The notes under the pieces were generated by a model. It did not search any database. It worked only from the letters and a program-made list of their open reading frames with translations, and was not told the origin of the DNA. A stretch of 64,000 bases of DNA from Stenogyne calaminthoides (Eukaryota > Streptophyta > Magnoliopsida > Lamiales > Lamiaceae), in NCBI GenBank assembly GCA_037126765.1, contig JBBCBC010000016.1, forward strand, positions 19,907,778-19,971,777. Reading direction: 5' to 3'. Shown in pieces: positions 11,041 to 21,165 of the stretch. The stretch's first letter is position 1. Each line of letters starts with the position of its first letter. The position numbers were made by a program, and so were the translations under genes.

Positions 11041-13930
11041 ACGAAGATTGCATTCATTTGGGAAGCATGCATTGAAGAGGAGGACATGTTTTCCAAAAGC
11101 AATGAGTTTCCCAGAAATAAGATAATGTTCAGACAGAAATCCAGGAAAGGGCAGAAGATTATGAAGGAGAAAGTTGTTACATCTCAGGAGGAAACAACTT
11201 AGGAAGAAACAGCGGAGGAGGAAACTGAAGAAGAGGCTCCCTCACCAATTCAGACAAGAAAGGGAAAAGTGGGAAGTCAGAAAGTTACTGAGACCAGCTC
11301 AGTAGAAAAGCAACAAGAGAAGGGCAGAACCCTTCTGAAGATGAAAAGAGAGGTTGGGGAGAAATTAAAAACAAAGGCCTTAGCTCCTCAGAAGAAGAGA
11401 AGACTCCAAACAATTGCTGAGAAGGAGGCTAGTGAAGCTGAGAAAACTCAAATAGAGGCTCAGACAGGGATGAAATCACCTCTACAAGTTCTTGCACAAG
11501 TGGTGGAGAACATTGAAAAACATGAGGTAGAGGAGAATGTATTCTCAGAGGTTTTGGAAACCTCTCTTGGTACTGATAAAATTTCTCAGGAAATTTTTAA
11601 AGGTTCTCAGATGATTTCCAAAGAGAGCAAATCTCAGGCCACAACTGCTCAAACTTCAGAACAAGCAGAAGCTCAGGAACCATCTAATCTTAGTCTGGTT
11701 GAATTGTTGGAAGAACCTTTTCTTGATCCGTCTGATCTTCAGCTCATTCAACCTGATCTCACCCTTGCTGAACCTCCAAGTTCTCCAATCTTGAAAAAGG
11801 GAGAAGCTGAAGAGACTGAGTGGAGGAGTAAGGGGAACGGTTTATTCTAGACAGATATCCTGAACTTACAAACTGCCCTGATCTTCAGGAAATGTTCATA
11901 AGATTGAGGACAATAGCCTATATCCTGAACCAGACTCTTCTTGATATGCTGAACATAGCATCATTCAGAGGAAAAGAGTGGTGGAGTGCTGAGACTGTTG
12001 TTTTAACTGAGTTCTCAGGGTTCAGGAAGACAAAACACATAATCATGATTGCTGAGTGTGATGAGCTTGTTAAGAGAAAGATTGCTGAGAAAAAGACTGT
12101 TGAGGCTGGAGAGCCAAGTTCTCAAGGACAAGGAGGTGAAGGAGAGAAAGAAACTGAACAGAAATCCGAGTCAGAGAAGGATAATCAAAAAAGAAAAAGA
12201 GTCTGTACAAGAGAAGGAAGCTGAGCCAGAACAGGCTACTGAGACTGATACCATACAACCTCAGACTGAAGTTAGCACTCTTCAGGCTGAGGCTCATTTG
12301 GAGCACTCAACTCAGTTGGAGAAGGATGTACAAGCCCCAGTTATTGACTTTACACCAATCCTGGATAAATTCAAGGCTGTAGAGCCACTGGTGGAAAAGA
12401 TGACTCAGATGGAAATTGTACTTGCTGAGCAATCTCAGAAAATAACAAGCCTGAGTTCATCTATTGATATACAAACTGCTCAGACTGGACTAGAAGAGAA
12501 GATTGCAGCTCTTGATAATAAATTTGGTGAAATGAGCAAAGAGCTTGCTGCAGATCTGGAGAAGAAATACCAAGATAGGATTGTCTATCTTGAGGCAAAG
12601 CTTACTGAGAAGAATCAAGAAATGATCCAGGCGATTGTTCAAGAAATGAGCTCTATGCTCATGGGCAAAATGACGGATTTGATGCAATAAACTTTTTCTA
12701 CTCAGTTTACACCAGTTGCTGAAGAAGTCTCCATGCCAAAAACTACCTAAGCAGATTGGAGGATGAACATGATCATTTGGCAGGAGAACAATTCCACATG
12801 AATGCTTCCCTATCTCAGATTCTCCCAGGGTATGATGTCAAAAAGGGGGAAAGGACATCTCACTCTTCAAAATGTGAGTTGGACAAATTATTGAAGAAAA
12901 CCCTGGAGAAAAAGGCTCAAGAGGAAATTGAAGTTGAGAAAATTCTGATGGCTCTGAAGGAAGTTGAAGCAACTGAGAAGTTGAAGTTCAGAGAGCCTGA
13001 AGAACTTGAGTATGTTCAGATAGATGAGCAAGCTGCTCAAGAAGCACTTGATGCAAAATTGCTTGAGAGAAGAAGAATTGATACAAGCAAAACTGGTGAA
13101 GCCCATGCCAGACCTGAGAAGAGAAACGCAGTAGCTTTTGTTGAAACTGAGGTAAGAAAGAAGAAGAAATTTGCTAGGCCAATTCAGAGAAAGCAAGTTA
13201 TGGACTTTGAAGAATCTGAAGAAGAACTTGAGACTGAGAAAGCTAAAACTGAACAAAGAGCTCAGCCAGGTGATTTTGACACCAAGAAGACTCTGAAAGC
13301 TCTTTAGGTTGAGAAAGAGAAGAGAACTGCTGCTTCCGTATCAGGTGCACCTCTGATCAAGAAGAAGAAGAAGAGTAGAGAAGAAGGGGAGTATTCAGGA
13401 AGTTCATAATCATAAGGAGAGGAACTGTGAAAGTTCAGAAATGACCACACATTGATAAGTGGATTCCAATCCATATCAATGATGCTTGGGAGGAAATCAA
13501 GAGGACATTCTGGTTTTATTATGAAATTCTGAGAGAGTGGAGAGGAAGCAATTCAGACAAGAATGAAGCCTTACTAGAGTATCTTCTGACCTTCTATCCT
13601 GAGTATCTGCAGTAGTGAATAAACCTTGCAGATGAGCACAACACTCAGATTGTTGCTCCAGGGCCATACATGTATCCTGCTCGGAGATTTGAAAATGGCT
13701 TTGTGAATGAGGCTGCCATATCTCAGGAAATTGCTGGTTATGTTGTTCAGCTAGGATTGACTGGAAATAATCCTGAGATTATCAAAGCCAGAGATGACCT
13801 GAAAAGAATATATTACGGGATGTTCAATCTAGAAGTCCCTGAAGATGAAATCGAAGAAGACTGGAGTGTGGAAAACTCAGTTATTTTTGTTGTTGTTGAT
13901 TTGTTCTTGCTTTTCATATTTTCATTATAA
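11041..13930 (+). pseudogene. Eroded env-like/ORF3 of SIRE-1
   Basis: One long coding region is broken into frames 11269-11850, 11892-12224, 12049-12690, 12756-13307 and 13670-13930 by in-frame stops (about 11201, 11848, 12688, 13306, 13407, 13616) and frameshifts. It is rich in Lys, Glu and Gln with heptad-like stretches (LEEKIAALDNKFGEMSKEL; YLEAKLTEKNQEMIQ), consistent with coiled coils. Non-repetitive blocks include LRTIAYILNQTLLDML and WIPIHINDAWEEIKRTFWFY. The last frame ends in a hydrophobic run (VIFVVVDLFLLFIFSL) that could be a membrane anchor or merely translated 3' flank. I recognise no database domain. The env-like label rests on position before the polypurine tract and composition. 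Confidence 0.6.
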
Positions 13931-14119
13931 TATGTAAACTCTCTATCTTACATCAATGAATATGCTATTATGTGTGTTGATCAACAACAAGATAATATCT
14001 CATTATCTTCTATTTTTAACTAATTGTCATACTGACCCGATGGTGTGTTTTCTAGATAAAATTGAAACCTGTGATAGGAAAAGGTTTTCTTGAATTTGTA
14101 ATAGATGGTTTTGACATCA

Positions 14120-14134
14120 TCAAAAGGGGAAAAT
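14120..14134 (+). other. Polypurine tract of SIRE-1
   Basis: TCAAAAGGGGAAAAT lies directly before TGTTGGGAG. This marks the start of the 3' LTR at 14135. Confidence 0.8.
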
Positions 14135-14869
14135 TGTTGGGAGATGAATTTAATAAACGATAAAGATTTTGATTAGAACTCAAAACCCTAGGTATGACAT
14201 GTTCAGAATGATCTAAGGTAGATTAGAAAAATAGGTTTAAATATAGTTAGTTCAGAAAATATCTGCAAATTGTATAGTCAGCAGATATCTCTGAGTTTAT
14301 AGGTTAGGCACACACTGACGGGGAACTCAGTGAAATGACCAAGACATCTGAAGACTCAGAAGACTTCAGAATACTCAAAAGAAACTGATTATCCAGATCA
14401 ACCTGAAGACTCAGATCAACTGAAGACTTGAAGACCTGAGGATTATCTACCTGAGGATTAAAAGACTGAGGAAATCTTATACATTTATTAGAAATAAATG
14501 TTGTCCAAATACTTGATTGCAGACAAAATGAACTAAAACTAAGTGTCTTTTAAGGTTGTCTCATTCAGAGAGATTGACCTAAAAGAGTCGTTTTGTTTGT
14601 CTCTATTCATTGAAGTTAAGAACCAATCAAAGAGAGACAACACCTGTACTTCACTGACACAGAAAGCGACATGACACTGAGGATGTCAGATGTACTGAGT
14701 TCCAGACTGCAGAAATTTGGTGATTGGTTGCATTGGTTACTTGTTACCCAAACCATGCAAGGGAGTATTCAAACCCTAATATAGTCCTTTATCACTAACC
14801 AAATAAGAAAACCCTTGATGTTATCTCCTCCAATTGATAGTTTTTCAAGAGTGACTGTGGTGAGTTGCC

Positions 14870-14877
14870 TATAAATA
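14870..14877 (+). promoter_or_regulatory. TATA box in SIRE-1 LTR
   Basis: TATAAATA in the context TTGCC-TATAAATA-CCAGAG, 735 bp into the LTR, is the best promoter candidate in this LTR. Confidence 0.5.
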
Positions 14878-15011
14878 CCAGAGACCTTCACCATTGCAAG
14901 GTTACGGGAAATCAAGCAACTCCAGAGCTCATTCGTATTCAAGTTTACTTTGTGAAGCACTCGAAACCCTAAGAATTTCCCAAGTGTTTCATCTTTGAAG
15001 AGAACTCATTC

Positions 15012-15097
15012 ACTAAGCCTAGATTCAAGCATATTCAAAGCTTAGTTAGAGATAACTAAGCCTAGATTCAAGCATATTCAAAGCTTAGTTAGAGATA
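15012..15097 (+). repeat. 43-bp tandem duplication in SIRE-1 LTR
   Basis: Two copies of a unit starting ACTAAGCCTAGATTCAAGC begin at 15012 and 15055 and appear identical over 43 bp, suggesting a recent duplication. It lies downstream of the TATA box, in the probable transcribed part of the LTR. Confidence 0.85.
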
Positions 15098-15333
15098 TCA
15101 TAGCCTTTTACCTTGTGTTCATTGTAAAAGGATATCTCACCCTAGTTGGAAACAAACCAAAATCCAAACCCCTTGTTAGGAAGTTTGAGTGTGTAGTTGT
15201 TGGAAAGTGAGAGTTGTAAAGAGTGAGAGAGTTGTAGGTGTTCAGCTTGAAAGCTCTAGAGGAGAAGTTAGTAAGTTGCTTGTGTTCAGTCTGAAAGCTT
15301 GTGTGTGTTTGAGTTAGTAAGTTGCAGTGTAGT

Positions 15334-17071
15334 TGTAATACCCAGGATCTTATAAAATAGTGATATTTATTTATTTATACTATATTCTTATTGAGATAAG
15401 TATAATTATTAGCTCTTATCCCTTTCCCAAAATTTCTCATTTCAGTTATACTTTTTGTATTTAATATGAGTACTAATTTTTAGACGTTTCTTTTAAAGTC
15501 AATAACTCTCATTTATCACGATTAATTTTTTATATAGTCTTGCAAGTTTTAAATGGTCCAAATTAATGTAATTAATGGGATATTTTAAGTAACCATAATC
15601 CTATTTATTTTGCAAACCAAAAATTTCTCATCTTTCACACTATATATACATTATTTTTAATTATTTTTAATAAAAGGATATTTCAAATATCTTTAAAAAC
15701 TAAATCCCTTTATTTTTTCCCCCAAGTTTTTAAATGTTGTTGACTCAAGTTATAAAAGAAAACGCTTTTTTAGTTTTAAAAATCGACATCTTTATTGTGT
15801 GATGAATGGGGAAATTATTTGGGATTAATGTGAGTTTTAATATTTTGGGGGTTTCTTTTTAGCCTTAACTCTCATTTATCCTACGAATTTAATATTGATT
15901 CAAACAAACTAAACTTACATTGACTCTATAATCTTCACATTACAAATTTCTTAACTAAGCATTCAAACTATGATTTTAATTTCATTTATCATCATCCCAA
16001 TTGTTATCATTTTAATTAATTCTCAATGTTATTCTTTTTCTTATAAATTGGGTAGGAAACTCTCATTTTCATGATACAAATGATGGGGTCTCTCTTCCCC
16101 TCTCTATTTTCATTTTCTTCCAAATAAAATTTATTTCTCTTCCTCTTATTAATGGATTCGTCCAAGCAGATTTATGAGTAGCAACTTCTTTTTGTCAATC
16201 ATTTATTTAAAACATTATTGACCTTAAGGCAACGACAATTTTGAGGGCAAGTTCGTGCGAGGCTTCTACTTATAATTTCTTGCATAACTTTGAGGTGGGG
16301 AGTTAAATGCTATAAACTCTATAGTGGTTTCGTAGAGTATGCATGTTATTCAATTTTGAATGCTATGTATAAGTTGCTTGAAATGCTTGTTTAAATTATT
16401 ATTCCATGTTATTCTAATAACCTGGGGTCTTTTTGAGGTCCGGGACCGACGGGTCTTCGGGTGTATCCTGTTGTGCTCGGCAAAGTCTAATAACCAGGGG
16501 CCCTTATGTGGTCCAAGATCGACGGGTCTTCGGGTATAACCCACCATGCTCAATATCTATGTGGCAAAGTGGCAAAGTTGACAAAGTTCTATGGCAATGT
16601 TTCTATGGCAAAGTTACTATTGGCAAAGTTACATGTGAATTCTTTATTTGACTCGTATATCATGTGATTTATACTTGCGTTTAATTTTGAATAATTTATT
16701 TCCACTGAGTGTGCTTGCATGCTCACCCCAATATTTCCCCCATTTCAGGTTGAGGAGTTAGAAGGCGAGGAGTGGTGATGGAAGACACTCAAATAAATTA
16801 TCAAAGCTTATGATTAATCAAATTTCTAGTATTTTTAGGGATTTTACGTATTTGTGAATTTCCATTCAGACTTCAAAATTATTGGTATTTTCCGTTATTT
16901 AGTTAAGGTCATTTTTCAAGTTAATAGTCGTTGCTCTTTACGTAGGTATTTTCATATAAATAGTCGCTTATGTTACCGTTATGCATTTGAAATTCAAATT
17001 TAGTCGCGCCCAAGTTAGTTATCTTTAACTACTTTTTAGAATGTTCGTTTTATGAAAATTGGGGCATGACA
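15334..17071 (+). repeat. 5' LTR of the non-autonomous gypsy element (1738 bp)
   Basis: It runs TGTAATACCCAGGATC to GGGGCATGACA. A TATATATA motif is at 15641-15648. It holds a short duplicated block (CCGGGACCGACGGGTCTTCGG then AAGATCGACGGGTCTTCGG, about 16425-16550) and several GGCAAAGTT repeats (16563-16632). A segment of about 80 bp (around 15508-15590) is missing in the 3' LTR; it is bounded by the short direct repeat TAAC. Confidence 0.9.
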
Positions 17072-17073
17072 AA

Positions 17074-17086
17074 GTGGTATCAGAGC
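17074..17086 (+). other. Primer-binding site of the gypsy element
   Basis: TGGTATCAGAGCG lies three bases after the 5' LTR end and matches initiator Met-tRNA. It confirms + orientation. The remaining interior (17087-17456) is AT-rich and non-coding except for the FEDEIF vestige. Confidence 0.9.
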
Positions 17087-17456
17087 GGGTCTACGTTCTT
17101 GTAGACTTGTTAAAATCTATCTTATGAATTGAATATTTAAGTTATTTAAAGTGCATCGATTCATGGATAAATTATAGGAATAAGTTTAAAGTCATCCATC
17201 ACCGCCTCACTGCTCCAATTCCCAAAGGTACATGCTATTACATTTTCTCAATTCTGAATTAACATGCAAAAGTTTCATATTATTATGTTACATCATGTGT
17301 CATATATTCTCAATGTTTCAAGTGAGCTATGCTATGCTATGATCATGCTAGGAGTAAATTAATTGCATTTTATGTATTCTCAATTTCAATGCATGCATGC
17401 ATTCTTATTTATTAATTCTGAATTTCGAGGACGAAATTTTTATTAGTGGTAGAGAA

Positions 17457-19138
17457 TGTAATACCCAGGATCTCTATAAAATATTAATATTTATTTATTT
17501 ATACTATATTCTTATTGAGATAAATATAATTATTAGCTCTTATCCCTTTTCCAAAATTTCTCATTTCGGTTATACTTTTTGTATTTAATATGAGTACTAA
17601 TTTTTAGACGTTTCTTTTAAAGTCAATAACCATAATCCTATTTATTTTGATAAACCAAAGATTTCTCATCTTTCACTCTATATATACATTATTTTTAATA
17701 AAAGGATATTTCAAATATCTATAAAAATTAAATCCCTTTATTTTTTCCCCCAAGTTTTTAAATGTTGTTGACTCAAGTTATAAAAGAAAACGCTTTTTTT
17801 AGTTTTAAAAATCGACATCTTTATTGTGTGTTGAATGGGGCCATTATTTGGGATTAATGTGAGTTTTAATATTTTAAGGGTTTCTTTTTAGCCTTAACTC
17901 TCATTTATCCTACAAATTTAATATTGATTCAAACAAACTAAACTTACATTGACTCTATAATATTCACATTACAAATTTCTTAACTAAGCATTCAAACAAT
18001 GATTTTAATTTCATTTATCATCACCCTAATTGCTATCATTTCAATTAATTCTCAATGTTATTCCTTTTCTTATAAATTGGGTAGGAAACTTTCATTTTCA
18101 TGATACAAATGATGGGGTCTCTCTTCCCCTCTCTATTTTCATTTTCTTCCAAATAAAATTAGTTTCTCTTCCTCTTATTAATGGATTCGTCCAAGCAGAT
18201 TTATGAGTAGAAACTTCTTTTTGTCAATCAAATATTTAAAACGTTATTGACCTTAAGGCAACGACAATTTTGAGGGCTAGTTCGTGCGAGGCTTCTACTT
18301 ATAATTTCTTGCATCACTTTGAGGTGGGATTTAAATGTTATAAACTCTATAGTGGTTTCATAGAGTATGCATTTTATTCAATTTTGAATGCTATGTATAA
18401 GTTGCTTGAAATGCTTGTTTAAATTATTATTCCATGTTATTCTAATAGCCTGGGGCCCTTTTGAGGTCCGGGACCGACGGGTCTTCGAGTGTATCCCGCC
18501 GTGCTCGGCAAAGTCTAATAGCCAGGGGCCCTTATGTCGTCCAGGATCGATGGGTCTTCGGGTTTAACCCGCCGTGCTCAATATCTATGTGGCAAAGTGG
18601 GAAAGTTGGGAAAGTGGCAAAGTTGACAAAGTTCTATGGCAATGTTTCTATGACAAAGTTACTATTGACAAAGTTACATGTGAATTCTTTATTTGACTTG
18701 TATATCATGTGATTTATACTTTCGTTTAATTTTGAATAATTTATTTCCGCTGAGTGTGCTTGCATGTTCACCCCAATATTTCCCCTATTTCAGGTTGTGG
18801 AGTTGGAAGGCGAGGAGTGGTGATGGAAGACAAATCTTAGATGTTAACTATACTCAAATAAATTATCAAAGCTTATGATTAATAAAATTTCTAGTATTTT
18901 TAGGGATTTTACTTATTTGTGAATTTCCTTTCAGACTTCAAAATTATTGGTATTTTCCGTTATTTAGTTAAGGTCATTTTTCAAGTTAATAGTCGTTGTT
19001 TTTTAACGTTAGGTATTTTCATATAAATAGTCGTTTATGTTACCGTTATGCATTTGAAATTCAAATTTAGTCGCGCCCAAGTTAGTTATCTTTAACTACT
19101 TTTTAGAATGTCCATTTTATGAAAATTGGGGCGCGACA
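17457..19138 (+). repeat. 3' LTR of the non-autonomous gypsy element (1682 bp)
   Basis: It runs TGTAATACCCAGGATC to GGGGCGCGACA. A TATATATA motif is at 17679-17686. It differs from the 5' LTR by scattered substitutions, one larger deletion and an expanded GGCAAAGTT/GGGAAAGTT run (18590-18670), so the insertion is not very recent. Confidence 0.9.
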
Positions 19139-19763
19139 GTATTTCAGCTTGAAAACTCACAGTGGAAAGTTAGTAAGCTGTTGAGTTCAGTCTGAAAGCT
19201 TAAGGTAGTAGTAGTAGTAGTGTGTTAAGGAATTTCTCTGAGGATCAGAGAGAGTGGACGTAGGAGCTTGAGTCTCTGAACCACTATAACTTGCTGTGTT
19301 GTTTGCTTTATGTTTTGCATTTTATTCTGTTGCATATTTTCAATGAAAGCATGCTCAGTTTTCTGATATTCAGTTGGAATCAATCCACTGAGGTTGCATT
19401 AAGTTGATCACAGCCTTAACCACTATTTCACTGAGAAACAAGATTTTCAGCAAAGTATAACGAGTATAAACTTAGGGCCTATACGTTCCGCACTCTAGAT
19501 AAGCTAGTATAGATAGTTGTCAAACTGATCAACTCACCTGAGTAGTCAGTATGAATATTATCTAGTCCATGCTTATTTGGACTCTGTTTTAAAACTCAGA
19601 TCAGTTGAGCTAATCTGAAGTCTCTGAAAGCCGCTCAGTATTATTGTCTCAGTAGACTTTGACTCAGGGCATCTTGTGCTTCTCAGGACTAATTTTCAGG
19701 ACACCCTGACTCATTGATTATGGTATTGCTGTAAAAGTTTAAAAATCACTATACACGTGTATT

Positions 19764-19776
19764 CCCCCCCCCCCCC
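19764..19776. repeat. C13 homopolymer in the SIRE-1 LTR
   Basis: Thirteen consecutive C residues are followed by ACCCC, near the LTR end. Length may be uncertain because such runs are error-prone in sequencing. Confidence 0.9.
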
Positions 19777-19817
19777 ACCCCATACACATGTGAGACTCGT
19801 TTACCCCGGGACCAACA

Positions 19818-20311
19818 TATATATTAAAATATGCTAATGGTAGTATGATCATAATTAGTACGTAGATAAACCAAGAATGAAGTTAATTATCAAGACATGT
19901 GCACAACTAAATGTTGTTCAGTATTACCTACATACTAATAATAATCAAGTAATACGGCACTGTTCACTAACAACTAAATACTATTTAGTTAAAACTGCTA
20001 GTATTATTCAGTAAAAACAACTAATAATAATGTTAAAGAAATACATAATTTTCACCATGCAACAGGTGCATACAAGAATTTGTCAAATTAATTAATTAGA
20101 TACACAATGCATGGTGTATTTCACAACTACAAAAAAGAATAACAAAAAATTGACCCTTGAATTATAAATAACAATCCGAAGTGTACAAAACGGACATAGG
20201 AAATAATAGCAATAACTAAAATAAGGTTCATAAAGATCAACAAAATTGATGTAGCTGCCCCAAATAGACACAAAAAGACAACAACAATACTATAATCAGA
20301 GACACAAACAA
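19818..20311. other. Non-coding host DNA downstream of Pumilio pseudogene
   Basis: AT-rich sequence lies between the SIRE-1 LTR end and the last Pumilio exon. A 67-codon hydrophobic - strand frame (20127-20330) overlaps the end of the exon, but its composition is what AT-rich non-coding DNA gives. I see no element termini or domain. Confidence 0.5.
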
Positions 20312-20533
20312 TTAACCCAAAAAAAAACAATCAATAAAACACACAACAAAGACACGCACGAAGTCACCGAAGCCTTCATATATAGACAGCAACATGCAAT
20401 GCAACAATTGATCACCCGAACGTCTGCTTGTAATTTTTGGTGGTTTTCTCAAGAACATGCTTTGATGTGGATAGCTATGCAAGTTGGGAGAGTTTCGGAT
20501 GATCATCTCGATTAAAGCATGGAGAAACGCTCC

Positions 20534-20565
<32 letters not shown>

Positions 20566-21165
20566 TATAGTGATTAGTGATCATCATCATATTGTATGAA
20601 AAGTTTGTTAATTAATTATGGGGGAAATTTTAATACTTGTCCAACACGAATTTCACAAAAACACGTTCAAAACTATTTGACAGAATTTGTTAGTTGACTA
20701 GAATGGGAACTATTTGATAGAATCCATTAGTTGACTAGAAGACCAATTTCGTAAAATTAATGATGTGTATCAAATTGAAACACAGTTAATCCAGTAATTA
20801 TTACAATTATAAGTACGTACCTTTCACGTATTGAGTGCACGTTGAGCCACATAGTTGCCATATGGGTCCTGAAGAACCTCCAAAAAGTTAGGACTATAAA
20901 TGATTTCTTCAATGATGGGGATTTTCTGATTATCTTCTGCTTCACTCAGACACTTATCTACCACATTGCTTCCGTACTTGTCTATATACAGAAAAACATA
21001 GTTCCCAGATAACAGTCTAAATATGTCTATCGCATACCCGATTTTCAGCCCAAGTATGTATTGCACCACTTAGTTCCTGAAGAAATAGAAAATGATCAAT
21101 TAGTTAACTATATAATTGCAATAAGAAATTATTAAAATATATATGTAGATGACTTACCCAAAAGA
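20312..21165 (-). pseudogene. Pumilio-family (PUF) pseudogene, 3' exons
   Basis: PUF proteins bind mRNA 3' UTRs through eight tandem helical repeats. On the - strand three exon pieces are visible. Bases 21165-21158 are the end of an exon cut by Copia-2, with donor GTAAGT. The exon 21076-20821 carries VQYILGLK, KYGSNVVDKCL and FLEVLQDPYGNYVAQRAL, repeats near the C-terminus. The last exon starts at 20532 after ...TATATAG (FLHALIEMIIRNSPNLHSYP). The intron 21157-21077 has GT-AG ends. Disablements: the Tyr of G-N-Y-V-V-Q is a stop (TAA at about 21070-21072), and a single-base loss near 20828 shifts the frame before VKGAFLHAL. The upstream exons are at 35841-36837. Confidence 0.87.
20534..20570. 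repeat. TA microsatellite abutting a splice acceptor
   Basis: About 18 TA/AT dinucleotides with one C interruption lie immediately upstream (on the - strand) of the last Pumilio exon's AG. They replace the usual pyrimidine tract, so splicing here would probably be weak. Confidence 0.8.

Larger units (their letters stand above)
15334..19138 (+). mobile_element. Non-autonomous Ty3/gypsy element with 385-bp interior
   Basis: Two direct LTRs (15334-17071 and 17457-19138) flank only 385 bp. The interior keeps the primer-binding site (17074-17086) and, just before the 3' LTR, AATTTCGAGGACGAAATTTT. That last sequence is a hallmark of the end of Tekay/Del-type chromovirus polyproteins (FEDEIF). LTRs starting TGTAATACCCAGG and ending GACA also fit that group. 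The insert sits in the SIRE-1 LTR. The flanking five bases GTAGT (15329-15333) and GTATT (19139-19143) are a target duplication with one mismatch. It cannot encode any protein and must have used another element's enzymes, or it is an internal deletion. Confidence 0.88.
11028..19817 (+). mobile_element. SIRE-type copia element SIRE-1, 3' part
   Basis: The + strand holds an env-like/ORF3 coding remnant, a polypurine tract (14120-14134) and a 3' LTR (14135-19817) interrupted by a gypsy element. The purine tract CAAAAGGGGAAAAT before TGTTGGG and the extra lysine/glutamate-rich ORF between pol and the 3' LTR are typical of the SIRE/Maximus lineage, so the lineage is inferred from layout. The 5' part (5' LTR, gag, pol) must lie left of Copia-1b, outside the window. 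The LTR ends GGGACCAACA, an inverted match to its TGTTGG start. Confidence 0.75.
14135..19817 (+). repeat. 3' LTR of SIRE-1, split by a gypsy element
   Basis: The left part is 14135-15333 and the right part 19139-19817; without the nested element it is about 1.87 kb. The sequence resumes smoothly across the insert: the phrase TTCAGCTTGAAA..GTTAGTAAG..GTTCAGTCTGAAAGCTT is repeated imperfectly on both sides (15240-15320 and 19143-19200). The LTR ends at 19817 (ACCAACA) after a C13 run. The next five bases are TATAT; the matching left duplication is outside the window. Confidence 0.8.

Noticed and set aside
16433..18712. + strand frames of 72 and 83 codons (M-R-S-G-T-D-G-S-S) found twice
   Set aside because: Their duplication comes from the two LTRs of the gypsy element; they contain the GACGGGTCTTCGG repeat and no domain.
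20127..20590. Hydrophobic - strand frames including a Y-I-Y-I run
   Set aside because: The Tyr-Ile run is a translated TA microsatellite in an intron, and the lower frame is AT-rich flank. Only the internal F-L-H-A-L-I-E-M part is Pumilio exon.
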